DNA from: Amycolatopsis suaedae
Lineage (GTDB): Bacteria > Actinomycetota > Actinomycetes > Mycobacteriales > Pseudonocardiaceae
Direction of reading: 5' to 3'
Assembly: GCF_004214935.1 (NCBI RefSeq)
Contig: NZ_SFCC01000020.1
Location: forward strand, 1 to 64,000
Length of the DNA: 64,000 nt
Below, piece by piece: positions 1 through 8,626 of the stretch (the first letter of the stretch is position 1; each line of letters opens with the position of its first letter). The notes beneath the pieces are model-generated. The model saw only the letters and a list, made by a program, of their open reading frames with translations. It did no database searches and was not told the origin of the DNA. Both the position numbers and the translations under genes were made by a program.

Positions 1-107
1 GAAACACCCGAACAGAAGCCCTCCGCGCCCTCAAACGACACCTCGCCCGCACCATCTACAACACACTCCAACCCACCAAACCCACCCACCACGCACCAAG
101 CGCTTGA
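1..107 (+). pseudogene. C-terminal end of an IS110-family transposase (cut by window edge)
   Basis: The reading frame starting at base 3 is open from the window edge to a TGA at 105-107. It encodes a tail containing EALRALKRHLARTIYNTL. This arginine-rich helix is what I recognise from the C-terminus of IS110/IS116/IS902-type DEDD transposases. Only about 34 residues are visible, so I cannot tell whether the element outside the window is intact. The stop codon lies inside the first copy of a 35-bp tandem repeat, so the last residues are repeat-derived. The family call rests on a short segment and is moderately sure. Confidence 0.6.
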
Positions 108-149
108 CATAGGAACCCACCCACCACGCACCAAGCGCTTGACATAGGA
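80..149. repeat. Perfect 35-bp tandem duplication at the IS end
   Basis: Bases 80-114 and 115-149 are identical. Each copy ends in GCTTGACATAGGA, and the first contains the transposase stop codon. The duplication sits where the right end of the insertion sequence is expected. It may be a tandem IS end or a slippage product. Confidence 0.85.
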
Positions 150-154
150 GCAAC

Positions 155-604
155 TGCCGGAATGCAGAACTCGCGTGCGTGAGCGCAGAACTCACGATGT
201 GGACGCCGTTCTCACCCGGTGCCGGTCGCCCGCGTGAACGGGCCGTTCGCGCGAGTCCTCCGTTCCCGACCCGCGAGTCGACCGTTCCGGACCCGCGAGT
301 TGCACGTTCCCGCCCGTCTGGTCCCACTATCCGGCACGCCGGTTCCAGATCGCGGGACGACCTCGGGTGGCCGAACCGGCCACTCGCGCGGCCCTGCCGG
401 GCCGGAACGCGAGTTTCGCGTTCCCGAACACGTCATTCGCGTTCCCGAACACGACACTCACCATCCGGACCCGGCGTCCCAGCCCGTGAACCCACCTGCA
501 CACCACCGGGCCATTCGCCGCGAGTCTCGTGTTCAGGAACGTGAGTCTCGCCTTCCGGAACCCGAATGACGCGCTCCGGACCACCCGACATTGCCGGGAC
601 CCTG
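155..604. repeat. Intergenic repeat cluster 1: degenerate array of about 21-bp units
   Basis: No gene is visible here. The region is built from short degenerate units with a CGCGAGT core followed by a CGTTCC-type core, repeating about every 20-23 bp, for example around 255-320, 410-460 and 520-590. Bases 155-278 are an inverted copy of 22804-22928, with about one mismatch in each 50-60 bp block and one divergent patch. Cluster 3 near 54879-54923 shares the same core. Open frames on both strands have arginine/proline-rich, low-complexity translations and are not credible genes. Confidence 0.8.
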
Positions 605-687
605 ACGTCACACGTAATGAAGGTGGCCTTCACGAGCTTGACCTCAGGCCCACGTCTCGCGATCCGGAACCGGCGCGCCGGACAGTG
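605..687. repeat. 83-bp dispersed repeat carrying a GAAGG-TGG-CCTTC hairpin, copy A
   Basis: This stretch aligns without gaps to 54772-54854 with 6 mismatches in 83 bases. It contains ATGAAGGTGGCCTTCAC at 617-633, a small imperfect hairpin with a TGG centre. It is non-coding and lies downstream of ptsI. Confidence 0.85.
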
Positions 688-714
688 CAAGTTGCCGGGG
701 CCCCTGGCGTCTGA

Positions 715-739
715 TGCCGTGAGGGCCCCCTTCACGGCA
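715..739 (-). terminator. Hairpin directly behind ptsI (25-bp repeat, copy 1)
   Basis: The 25 bases form an 11-bp stem (one G-U pair) around a three-base centre. It begins 5 bases after the ptsI stop codon. The same 25 bases recur at 54616-54640 behind another gene. There is no U-tract, so a classical intrinsic terminator is not proven; its position favours a role in 3'-end formation. Confidence 0.55.
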
Positions 740-743
740 GGGG

Positions 744-2378
744 TCAGGAGGTGGCTGCGCGGCGCGCCTCGGTGGCGTCGGCGGCCGCGCGGACCGCCTT
801 CGCCACGGCGGTGCACTCGTCGAAGGTCCGCTCCCGCAGCGCGGCCCGCACCTCCGGCACGGCCGGTGCCGACATCGACAGGCTGGTCACGCCCAGGCCG
901 GCGAACACCGGCGCCAGGCCGGGGTCGGCCGCGGCCTCGCCGCAGATACCGACCGGCTTGCCCGCCCGCCTGCCCGCTTCGGCGACGGACGCGACCAGGT
1001 CGAGCAGCGCGGGCTGCCACGAGTCGAGCAGGTCGCCCAGCTCGCCGAGCATGCGGTCGGCCGCGAACGTGTACTGGGCCAGGTCGTTGGTTCCGATGCT
1101 GACGAAGTCGACCTCCGCCAGGATCGCCTCCGCCCGGATGGCCGCCGCGGGCACCTCGATCATCACGCCCGCGGCCAGGCCGTGGGCCCGCACCCGCGCG
1201 GCGAAGTCCGCCGCCTCGGCTGGCGTGGCGATCATCGGCGCCATCACCTTCACCTCGGCGTCGTGGTCGCCCGCCGCCAGCGCGATGGCCTCCAGCTGCG
1301 CGGCGAGCAGCTCGGGGTGCCTGCGGGCGATGCGCTGACCGCGTACGCCCAGTGCCGGGTTCGGCTCGTCGTCGGCGTTGGCGAACGGCACCGGCTTGTC
1401 CGCCCCGGCGTCGAGCGTCCGGATCACCACCGGCCTGCCGGGGAAGGCGGCGAACACCTCGCCGTAGGCCGTGCGCTGCTCGGCCACCGAGGGCGCCTGC
1501 TCCCGGTCCAGGAACAGGAACTCGGTGCGGAACAGGCCGACGCCCTCGCTGTCGCCCGCCTCGGCCGGGCCGCCGCCGACGTTGAGCAGCAACGCGACCG
1601 GATGCCCGTCCGACGTCGAGCCCGGGCCGCTGTAGCGGGCCAGCCGTTCCCGGCGTTCCCGTGCCTTGCCCTCGACCGCGTCCAGCAGGTCCTGGCCGGG
1701 GTCGAGCACGACCGTCCCGGCGTCGCCGTCGACGATCACGACCGTGCCGTCGGCGACCTCCAGCGCGCCGGCGCAGCCGACGACCGCGGGGATGCCGAGC
1801 GAGCGGGCCAGGATCGCGGTGTGGCTGGTCTGGCCGCCCTTCTCGGTGACGATCGCGCGGACCTTCGCCGGGTCGAGCGTCACGGTGTCGGCGGGGGCGA
1901 GGTCGACGGCGATCAGCACGAACGGCTCACCGGGATCCGGGATGCCCGGTGGCTGTTCACCGAGCAGTCCGGCGATGGCACGGTCACGCAGGTCGGCGAG
2001 GTCGGTGGCCCGCTCGGCGAGGTATCCGCCGGCGGCGCGCAGCGCCGCCAGGTGCCCGGAGAAGGCCTGCTCGACGGCCCACGCCGCTGGCCTGCCGCCG
2101 TCGACGGCGTCGTCGATCCCCTGTGCCAGCGTGGGATCGCGCACCATCATCACCTGGGTGGACAGGATCTCGGCCGCCTCGCCGGTGACCGACTCACCCC
2201 GCCGTTCCAGGTCGGCGGCCACCTCCTCCAGCGCGGCCTTCGCCGCCGACTTCTCGCCGTCCGGGTCGGCCGGCGCGGGCCAGGACTCCGGCAGCACCGG
2301 CGCCGGGCGCATCCGGGCCATGACCGCTCCGGCGGCCCCCGGGCTGGCCGGGCTTCCGCGCAGTTCGCCGCTCACCAC
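744..2378 (-). CDS. ptsI: Phosphoenolpyruvate-protein phosphotransferase (PTS enzyme I)
   Basis: Enzyme I takes phosphate from PEP and passes it to HPr at the head of the sugar phosphotransferase system in the cytoplasm. The 544-residue product has the phospho-histidine motif GGQTSHTAILA (His at about 186), the central swivelling domain before it, and the C-terminal PEP-binding TIM barrel with RTLDAGADKP, IGTNDLAQY and GICGEAA. The length is slightly below the usual 560-575. The start is GTG with AGAAGGAG upstream; a second GTG follows at once and could also serve. It is the last gene of the run pfkB - EIIA - dehydrogenase - ptsI. HPr and the membrane EIIBC are not in the window. Confidence 0.93.
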   Translation of the reverse strand: MVSGELRGSPASPGAAGAVMARMRPAPVLPESWPAPADPDGEKSAAKAALEEVAADLERRGESVTGEAAEILSTQVMMVRDPTLAQGIDDAVDGGRPAAWAVEQAFSGHLAALRAAGGYLAERATDLADLRDRAIAGLLGEQPPGIPDPGEPFVLIAVDLAPADTVTLDPAKVRAIVTEKGGQTSHTAILARSLGIPAVVGCAGALEVADGTVVIVDGDAGTVVLDPGQDLLDAVEGKARERRERLARYSGPGSTSDGHPVALLLNVGGGPAEAGDSEGVGLFRTEFLFLDREQAPSVAEQRTAYGEVFAAFPGRPVVIRTLDAGADKPVPFANADDEPNPALGVRGQRIARRHPELLAAQLEAIALAAGDHDAEVKVMAPMIATPAEAADFAARVRAHGLAAGVMIEVPAAAIRAEAILAEVDFVSIGTNDLAQYTFAADRMLGELGDLLDSWQPALLDLVASVAEAGRRAGKPVGICGEAAADPGLAPVFAGLGVTSLSMSAPAVPEVRAALRERTFDECTAVAKAVRAAADATEARRAATS

Positions 2379-2388
2379 GAGACTCCTT

Positions 2389-3438
2389 CTAGGCGTGTGC
2401 CGGTTCGATGGTCACCTTGATGGCCTGCCCGCTGGCGACGGTGTCGATCGCCTCGAGCACACCGTCCAGCGGCAGGCGGTGGGTGATCAGATCGTCCACC
2501 GGCACCGCGCCGGACGCGATCAGCTCCAGCGCCTGCTTGTTGTGGTCGGGGCTGGACCCGTTGGCGCCGTAGATCGTCAGCTCGCGGTAGTGCACGAGGT
2601 TCGAGTCGCAGGCGATGATCGGGTTGTCCTTGGGCAGGCCGCCGAAGAAGCTGATCCGGCCGCGCCGGGCCGCCATCTTCAGCGCGTCCTCCTGCGCCTT
2701 GCCCGCGGCTGCCGCCGTGATGATCACGTCGGCGCCCCGGCCGCCGGTCAGCTTCAGGACCTCCTCGATGGGGTCGGTCTCCGAACCGCAGATCGCGGCG
2801 TCCGGCTTGACCAGGTTGGCCGCCATGTCCAGCCTGCCGCGGTTGAGCTCGACCAGGTAGACGGCCTCGGCACCGCGGGCGCGGGCCAGCCGGACGTGCA
2901 GGCAGCCGATCGGGCCCGCACCGGTGACCACCACGACGTCACCCTTGCCGACCTGGGCGAACTCCTGGCCGTTGAGCACGCACGCCAGCGGCTCGGCGAC
3001 CGAGGCCTCGGCGTAGGACAGGCCGTCCGGGATGCGGTTGAGGCCGTCGACGCGCAGCACCTCGTCCGGCACGATCATGTACTCGGCGAAGCCACCGTCG
3101 AAGTGGTAACCCATCGAGAGCTGGTTGGGGCAGATCGTCCGCCAGCCACGCTCGCAGTCGGGGCACTGTCCACACGGGATGGCCGCGATCACCTGGACGC
3201 GGTCGCCGGGTGCCCAGCCGGACACGTCCGAGCCGACCTCGACGACCTCACCGGCGATCTCGTGCCCGATCACCCTCGGCGGGTCGATGTGGTGGTGCCC
3301 GTGGCGGTAGATCTTCAGGTCCGTGCCACAGGTGGACGTGTTGTGCACCCGGATCTTGACCTGGTCAGCGGCGGGAGCAGGCTCGGGGGCCTCCTCGATC
3401 CGGATGTCTCCGGGGGCGTAGAAGCGGGCCACCTTCAC
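2389..3438 (-). CDS. Zinc-dependent medium-chain alcohol/polyol dehydrogenase
   Basis: This is a 349-residue GroES-fold, Rossmann-fold dehydrogenase. Catalytic zinc ligands are seen in STCGTDLKIYRHG and GHEIAGEVVEVG. Structural zinc is held by the CGQCPDCERGWRTIC cluster, and NAD(P) by VTGAGPIGCL. The start GTG (3438-3436) overlaps the EIIA stop in GTGA, indicating translational coupling. Placement between PTS genes suggests oxidation of a polyol or sugar alcohol that enters through the PTS, as in sorbitol or galactitol systems; the substrate is inferred, not shown. Confidence 0.85.
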   Translation of the reverse strand: MKVARFYAPGDIRIEEAPEPAPAADQVKIRVHNTSTCGTDLKIYRHGHHHIDPPRVIGHEIAGEVVEVGSDVSGWAPGDRVQVIAAIPCGQCPDCERGWRTICPNQLSMGYHFDGGFAEYMIVPDEVLRVDGLNRIPDGLSYAEASVAEPLACVLNGQEFAQVGKGDVVVVTGAGPIGCLHVRLARARGAEAVYLVELNRGRLDMAANLVKPDAAICGSETDPIEEVLKLTGGRGADVIITAAAAGKAQEDALKMAARRGRISFFGGLPKDNPIIACDSNLVHYRELTIYGANGSSPDHNKQALELIASGAVPVDDLITHRLPLDGVLEAIDTVASGQAIKVTIEPAHA

Positions 3439-3881
3439 TGCACTGTCTCCTCGTCCATCGACTGCAGAATGCCAACGATCGTCTCCGGGCTGTCCGCCCC
3501 GCGCAGCCGTGCGGCCGCGTCGGCGTCGAGCAGGACCTGGGCCAGCGACGACAGGATGCCGACCTGCTCGCTGCCCTTGGCGGCGATGCCGACACACAGC
3601 CGCACGTCGTTGCCGTTCCAGTCCACCCCGTCGGGGAACTGCAGCACGGCCAGCGCGGTGCGCTTGACGTGCGCGCGGGAGGCGTCGGTGCCGTGCGGGA
3701 TGGAGACTCCCTCACCGACGAAGGTGGAGACCATCTCCTCCCGCTCCAGCATCGCCTCGACGTACTCCGGCTCGACCGCGCCGACCTCCACCAGGGTCGC
3801 GCCGACCTGGCGGATCGCGTCGGTCTTGTTCTCGGCCCGCTGCGCCAGCTTGATGGCGCCGTCGGGCAGCAGGTCGGTCAT
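3435..3881 (-). CDS. PTS EIIA component, mannitol/fructose type
   Basis: A 148-residue single-domain EIIA of the mannitol/fructose class (PTS_EIIA_2). EYVEAMLEREEMVSTFVGEG is followed by the phospho-histidine in SIPHGT (His63). It should accept phosphate from HPr and donate it to a EIIB domain. The ATG start is chosen because AAAGGAG lies 8 bases upstream and the family normally starts here. It ends in a GTGA overlap with the dehydrogenase. No EIIB or EIIC is encoded nearby, so either the partner lies elsewhere or this EIIA acts in regulation. Confidence 0.88.
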   Translation of the reverse strand: MTDLLPDGAIKLAQRAENKTDAIRQVGATLVEVGAVEPEYVEAMLEREEMVSTFVGEGVSIPHGTDASRAHVKRTALAVLQFPDGVDWNGNDVRLCVGIAAKGSEQVGILSSLAQVLLDADAAARLRGADSPETIVGILQSMDEETVQ

Positions 3882-3916
3882 CGCCTGCGCTCCTTTCGGT
3901 TGGGGTCGGACCCCGG

Positions 3917-4849
3917 TCACGATCCCCGGGTGATCCCGCGGTCGGCGTTCACCGAGGCGTGCAGCCGCGCCGGGTGGGCGGCCACGTCCTCGGGAGTCGG
4001 CATGGTGCTGCCCGGCAGCGACACCGCCGCGGCACCCCAGGCCACGGCCGCGCGCAGCGCGTCCGGGCCGTGCCCGCCCGCGGCGAGGAAACCGGCGAGC
4101 ATCGCGTCGCCCGCGCCCACCGAGCTGGCGGCCTCGGCCTCCGCCTCGGCGTGCCAGGCGCCGTCGCCGTCGACGAGCAGCGCGCCGTCGCGGCCGAGGC
4201 TGGCCAGCACCGCTCCGGCACCGGCGGCCCGCAGCTCGCGTGCCGCGGCGACCACCTCGCCGAGTGTCCGCAGTGGACGGTCGACGGCTTCCTCCAGCTC
4301 CTCGTGGTTGGGCTTGACCAGCGCGGGCCCGGCGGCGACGGCTGCCCGCAGCGCGGGTCCGCTGGTGTCGACCGCGACCTCGACGCCGAGCATGCGCACC
4401 AGCCCGGCGTAGAAGTCGGCGGCGACGCCCGGCGGGAGGCTGCCCGCCGCCACCACCCAGGACGCACCCGCGACGCTGTCCAGCACGGCGTCGCGCAGGG
4501 CGCGGACCTCGGCCGGGCTGAGCCGCGCGCCGGCCTCGTTGAGCTTGGTGACGGTGGCGTCCGGTTCGACGACGCTGATGTTGCTGCGTACCGGGTCGGC
4601 CACCGGGACGTGCACCACGTCGATGCTGTAGTCGGTGAGCAGGCCGATGAGCTGCGCGCCCTCGTGCCCGCCGGCGGGGACGACGGCGCGGGCCTTGTGC
4701 CCGTTGCGCACGAGCGCCCTGGCGACGTTGATGCCCTTGCCACCCGGCTGTACCCGCACCTGGGAGGCGCGGTGCAGGCCGCCGCGGACCAGCGTCGGGA
4801 CCTCAACGGTCCGGTCGACACTGGGGTTGGCCGTCACCGTGACGATCAC
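3917..4849 (-). CDS. fruK: 1-phosphofructokinase family sugar kinase (PfkB fold)
   Basis: A 310-residue ribokinase/PfkB-family kinase. The N-terminus IVTVTANPSVDRT and GGKGINVARAL are typical of 1-phosphofructokinase and tagatose-6-phosphate kinase, which phosphorylate PTS-delivered sugar phosphates. The C-terminal GAGDAMLAGFLA carries the catalytic aspartate. The GTG start at 4849 is preferred because the family begins with this beta strand; the frame stays open far upstream but that part is a high-GC artefact. It is first in the operon, 180 bp from the divergent DeoR repressor. 1-Phosphofructokinase is most likely; a tagatose kinase is possible. Confidence 0.85.
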   Translation of the reverse strand: MIVTVTANPSVDRTVEVPTLVRGGLHRASQVRVQPGGKGINVARALVRNGHKARAVVPAGGHEGAQLIGLLTDYSIDVVHVPVADPVRSNISVVEPDATVTKLNEAGARLSPAEVRALRDAVLDSVAGASWVVAAGSLPPGVAADFYAGLVRMLGVEVAVDTSGPALRAAVAAGPALVKPNHEELEEAVDRPLRTLGEVVAAARELRAAGAGAVLASLGRDGALLVDGDGAWHAEAEAEAASSVGAGDAMLAGFLAAGGHGPDALRAAVAWGAAAVSLPGSTMPTPEDVAAHPARLHASVNADRGITRGS

Positions 4850-5029
4850 CGTCGCACCGCCCTTCGTGGCCTTGGACTTGGTTTTAAGTGATTTTGCATG
4901 TGTTCGAGTTGTTTTGCAAGCCCTAGAACAAAGAACCAACAGAGAACAACGCACACGGTAACGGCTGGCCACGCGCCAAGGTATGTGGTTTTCTGTGGGA
5001 AACCGGGTGTAGACGGGATGAGGTGCCAA
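4850..5029. promoter_or_regulatory. Divergent promoter region of the PTS operon and deoR gene
   Basis: This 180-bp region is AT-richer than its surroundings. TTTTGCA occurs twice in the same orientation, at 4892-4898 and 4912-4918, spaced 20 bp, about two helical turns. That arrangement fits binding of a DeoR-type regulator encoded beside it. I could not assign -10 and -35 boxes with confidence. Confidence 0.45.
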
Positions 5030-5791
5030 ATGTACGCCGAGGAGCGCCAGCAGGTCATCCTGGAGCGGGCGCGCGCCAAGGGCCGCGTGGACGTCGCCGC
5101 GCTGGCCGACGACTTCGCCGTCACCACGGAGACCATCCGCAGGGACCTCACCGTGCTGGAGCGGCACGGCGTCCTGCGGCGCGTGCACGGCGGGGCCATT
5201 CCGGTGGAACGGCTGGGGTTCGAGCCCGCGGTCTCCACGCGGGAGAACGTGATGACCACCGAGAAGGACCGGATCGCCAAGGCGGCGCTGGCCGAACTTC
5301 CCTCGGAGGGCACGATCCTGCTCGACGCCGGGACCACCACGGCCAAGCTCGCCGAGGCGCTGCCCAGTGACCGCGAGCTGACCGTCGTCACACACTCGGT
5401 GAACATCGCGCTGGCGATGGCGACCCGGCCCAACCTGACGGTCATGCTGGTCGGCGGCAGGCTGCGCAGCCGCACGCTGGCCTCGGTCGACGCGTGGGCG
5501 CTGCAGGCGCTCAAGGACGTCTTCGTCGAGGTGGCGTTCATGGCGACCAACGGGTTCTCCCCCGAGCGCGGCCTGACCACGCCCGACCCGGCCGAGGCCA
5601 TGGTCAAGCGCGCGGCCATCAACTGCGCCCGGCGGTGCGTGCTGCTGGCCGATCACACCAAGGTCGGCAACGACCATTTCGCCCGTTTCGCCGACCCCGG
5701 CGACATCGACACGTTCATCACCGACACCGGCATCGACGACGCCGTGGCCGGTGAGATCGCCGCCCTGGGGCCCCGCGTGGTGAAGGTCTAG
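5030..5791 (+). CDS. DeoR-family transcriptional repressor (FruR/SugR-like)
   Basis: A 253-residue regulator. The N-terminal winged helix shows RQQVILERARAKGRVDVAALADDFAVTTETIRRDL (split here into AALADDFAV and ETIRRDL as the key parts), followed by the DeoR sensor domain with LLDAGTTTAKLAEAL and the C-terminal LLADHTKVG. DeoR proteins of this kind sense phosphorylated sugars and repress adjacent catabolic operons. ATG 5030 is preferred over earlier in-frame starts because family members begin MYAEERQ and GAGG lies 7 bases upstream. It is divergent from the PTS genes and ends in a CTAG shared with the next, convergent gene. Confidence 0.9.
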   Translation: MYAEERQQVILERARAKGRVDVAALADDFAVTTETIRRDLTVLERHGVLRRVHGGAIPVERLGFEPAVSTRENVMTTEKDRIAKAALAELPSEGTILLDAGTTTAKLAEALPSDRELTVVTHSVNIALAMATRPNLTVMLVGGRLRSRTLASVDAWALQALKDVFVEVAFMATNGFSPERGLTTPDPAEAMVKRAAINCARRCVLLADHTKVGNDHFARFADPGDIDTFITDTGIDDAVAGEIAALGPRVVKV

Positions 5792-6537
5792 CGAAGACGC
5801 GAGGCGAGGACCGCGGTGGCGACCGCGGCCACGGTACTGACGGCGAACGCGTAGCCGCCGAGCGGCTGGACGAGGACGCTGACGCCGAGACAGAACGCAC
5901 TGAACCCGAACAGGCCGGTCAGCGCCCCGGCGAGGGTGCGCGCGACCATGGCGGGTTCGCCGCCCGCGTGGACGAAGCCCGCGACGACGCTCAACGCGAC
6001 CGGAAAGGGCGCCAGCAGACCGGTCCAGTCCGGACCCAGCGCGCTGGACGCGGACGTGACCGCGACGACCAACGCCGCGGTGGCGACGGCGCGGCCGGGC
6101 AGGTCCCACCGCGACCACGGTCGTGCCGTCCCGGCGGGTTCCCGCTCCGGCATCGCCGCCATCGCCGCCACGGTGGCGGCCACGGCCAGCCCCAGGCCGG
6201 CGAGCGCGGGGACGTCGAGCCACGACAGCCCGGCGTCCACGGCGAGGACCACGAGCCAGCTGACGGCCAGCGTCACCGGCCAGGCGAACCGTCGTGCGGC
6301 ACGCGCGAAGACCACGGCGAACACGGCGAGCGAGACGACCCCGAGCAGCGAGGCGGCGGACGCCTCCGCCGTGAACTCCGCGCCGTGCTGCAGGAAGGTG
6401 ATGAACAGAACCGGCCCGGCCACGACGGGTAGCGCGACGAGGATGCCCGCGACCCCCGGCCCCCACCGCCTGCCCGCCAGCGTCGACCCGACGACCAGCA
6501 CCGGGGCCAGGAACAGCTTCAGCAGCAGTACCACCAC
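5788..6537 (-). CDS. Integral membrane protein of unknown function
   Basis: About 249 residues that are almost all hydrophobic, with roughly 8 predicted membrane segments separated by short basic loops. I do not recognise the family. The GTG at 6537 is preferred because AGGA lies upstream; a GTG at 6561 would add 8 residues. Its stop codon shares the bases CTAG (5788-5791) with the convergent deoR gene. It lies downstream of the haem cluster on the same strand, with only 37 bp between, and may be co-transcribed, but nothing else ties it to haem. Confidence 0.7.
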   Translation of the reverse strand: MVVLLLKLFLAPVLVVGSTLAGRRWGPGVAGILVALPVVAGPVLFITFLQHGAEFTAEASAASLLGVVSLAVFAVVFARAARRFAWPVTLAVSWLVVLAVDAGLSWLDVPALAGLGLAVAATVAAMAAMPEREPAGTARPWSRWDLPGRAVATAALVVAVTSASSALGPDWTGLLAPFPVALSVVAGFVHAGGEPAMVARTLAGALTGLFGFSAFCLGVSVLVQPLGGYAFAVSTVAAVATAVLASRLR

Positions 6538-6574
6538 TTGCCGTGATCCTGCCAGACCCACCCGGCCCGCGGTG

Positions 6575-8626
6575 TCAGGTCACGGGCCTCCTGCGGGTCG
6601 CCAGCACCAGCGCGGTACCGGCCAGCAGCAGCGTCAGCCCCGCCGGGACGAGGAACCAGGGCAGCCCGGTGGCGGCCAGCCCGCCGGACGGGCGGAACTT
6701 CACCGGCGGGACCAGGTTCTGCCCCGCGCCGCCGGTACCGCCCGGCCCGGAACCGGCCGCGCCGCCCAGGCCGGGCAGCGTCGAGCACTCCGCCCCCAGC
6801 GCCACCGACACCGGGTCCAGCGGCGTACCCGCGGTGTAGAACCCGCCGAACGCCTCGGGGCTGGTCAGGCTCGCCGCGATCCCGGTGAACGCCACGACGC
6901 CGGGCTTGTCCGCCCGCGTGGCCGCGCCCAGGTCCAGCGTGGCCAGCGCCACCCCGGTCTGCTTGACCGGCTTCGCGGGCGCCTTCGGGTCGGTGACCCG
7001 CAGTTCCATGTCGGCGAACAGGGCGCCCGCCGTACCGGTGACCTTCACCCGGGGATTGGCCAGCACCAGCGTGAAGAAGTGCGCCGGGTAGGCGAACGTC
7101 ACCGAACCGCCGAAGTTCGCGGTGAGCTCCCCCGGCGCGCGGTAGTCGGCTGAGCCGAACGGGAAGCGGTACGCCTCACCCGCCACCTCGGCGCCACCAC
7201 CGGCGGTGATGCTGTTTCCCGGCTTGCCACCGACGTATTGCCGGAAGCTCTTCTTCAGCCCCCACAGCAACTCGCCCTTGACCGCGCCGCCCGGCTGGAG
7301 TGCACAGTCCGGCGCACCGGGCTGCCCGGCGGCGACCGTGAACGTCGCGCGCACCGGTTTCGCCGACACGGCACCGACGGCGACCAGCGTGTGCTCACCG
7401 GCCCGCAGCCCGGCCGGGATCGGGACCTCGGCGAGGAACGCGCCCGCCGCCCCGGCCGTGGCCCGGCTCTGGCCCGCCTCGCTGTCCAGGGTGACCTGTT
7501 CGCCCGGCACGAACCCGGCACCGGCGACGGCCAGCTTCCCGCCCGGCGTCACCGGCGCGGGCGGCAGCACCAGCGCCGGCTCGCCGCCCGGCTGCCCCGG
7601 GTCGGCCGTGCCCTCGAACAGGACCGCACCCGCGTCCAGTTCGGTACCGGGCTCGTAGAACCCGGCGAACGAGTCCGCGCCCTCCTTGGTGAGCACGGCC
7701 GACGCGATCGTGGCCCGCACGTTCTTCCCGTCCTGCACCGGCGCCCCGGCGAACTTCAGGTCGGCCAGCGTCACCCGGGTCGGCGGCTGCACCTTCTCCG
7801 GTTTCTCCGCGGTGCCGTAGAACGCGTAGTTCACCGTGGCCCGCAGCGTGCCGGTGCCGTCACCGGCGAACGTCACCTCGGGGTCGGCGACGCCGTAGTC
7901 CCAGATGTAGTGCGACGGCACCGCGAACCGTGCCGTCCCGGTGAACGTGACGCGGCCTTTCGTGCCGTCGAAGGACGCCGACGCCACCGGCCACTGGAAC
8001 GGCTTCGGCTTGACCCACCGCGGATCCGGGTCCTCGACGACACCGCCGCTCAACGTGGTCGAGCCGCCGAACCGCGTCACGTAGTCGCGCCACGCCTTGC
8101 GGAACCCCCACCGCAGCCCGGGATCCGACGTGCTGGGCGGCGGCTGGACGACGATTCCCTTGAACGCCAGCGGGTTCACGGTGTCCCAGGTGGTCGCCGT
8201 GCTACGCCAGCCGAACGTGTACACGGCGAACGGCTTCGCACCGGCGTCGTGCCGCACGCCGTCGGTGCCGTCGTAGCGGGCCTTGATCTTCGCGGTGGTC
8301 TGCCAGGTGCCGTCCGCGTTCAGCTTCACCTGGAGCCCGACCGGGTCGGCCTTGATGAGCCTGGTGAGCTGGTGTCCCGTCGTCGTGCCGGGATCACGCA
8401 ACGTCGGCAGGTCCGGGCCGATGCGCAGGCCGTAGCCCTTGCCGTCGTTGCCGGCCGGGTCGAACCCGGTGCCGCGGATGGTGACGGTCGTGCCGCCGTC
8501 GGGGTCCAGCTCGGCCGACGGGGTGACGGTGACCGCCGGCGTCCACTGCTGCGCGGACGCCGTCGCGGGCACCACCGGTGCCGCCACCAGGACGGCGGCC
8601 AGCACCGCCAGAACACGTCTACTCAT
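6575..8626 (-). CDS. htaA: Cell-envelope haem-binding protein with two HtaA domains
   Basis: A 683-residue surface protein. Order: signal peptide (1-25), an immunoglobulin-like domain (about 30-155), HtaA domain 1 (about 168-340, LRWGFRKAWRDYV), a second Ig-like stretch (about 355-440), HtaA domain 2 (about 465-640, LLWGLKKSFRQYV), then a C-terminal membrane anchor ending in RRRP. HtaA domains bind haem in Corynebacterium and pass it to HmuT. ATG 8626 is chosen for GGGAGGG upstream and the signal peptide. The start overlaps the stop of the upstream gene by 8 bases. It is last of the hmuTUV group and should be repressed by IdeR under iron sufficiency. Confidence 0.88.
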   Translation of the reverse strand: MSRRVLAVLAAVLVAAPVVPATASAQQWTPAVTVTPSAELDPDGGTTVTIRGTGFDPAGNDGKGYGLRIGPDLPTLRDPGTTTGHQLTRLIKADPVGLQVKLNADGTWQTTAKIKARYDGTDGVRHDAGAKPFAVYTFGWRSTATTWDTVNPLAFKGIVVQPPPSTSDPGLRWGFRKAWRDYVTRFGGSTTLSGGVVEDPDPRWVKPKPFQWPVASASFDGTKGRVTFTGTARFAVPSHYIWDYGVADPEVTFAGDGTGTLRATVNYAFYGTAEKPEKVQPPTRVTLADLKFAGAPVQDGKNVRATIASAVLTKEGADSFAGFYEPGTELDAGAVLFEGTADPGQPGGEPALVLPPAPVTPGGKLAVAGAGFVPGEQVTLDSEAGQSRATAGAAGAFLAEVPIPAGLRAGEHTLVAVGAVSAKPVRATFTVAAGQPGAPDCALQPGGAVKGELLWGLKKSFRQYVGGKPGNSITAGGGAEVAGEAYRFPFGSADYRAPGELTANFGGSVTFAYPAHFFTLVLANPRVKVTGTAGALFADMELRVTDPKAPAKPVKQTGVALATLDLGAATRADKPGVVAFTGIAASLTSPEAFGGFYTAGTPLDPVSVALGAECSTLPGLGGAAGSGPGGTGGAGQNLVPPVKFRPSGGLAATGLPWFLVPAGLTLLLAGTALVLATRRRPVT

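Noticed and set aside
155..600. Possible CRISPR array
   Set aside because: Units are degenerate and contiguous without unique spacers, and there are no cas genes.
179..1102. Several open frames on both strands before and over the ptsI 3' end
   Set aside because: Arginine/proline-rich low-complexity products that overlap each other, the repeats and ptsI; typical of high-GC DNA.
1666..3933. Very long plus-strand open frame opposite ptsI and the dehydrogenase
   Set aside because: It is antisense to two well-recognised enzymes and has no recognisable domain.
4850..6466. Extension of the fruK frame across deoR
   Set aside because: It is antisense to the DeoR gene and the kinase family starts at 4849.
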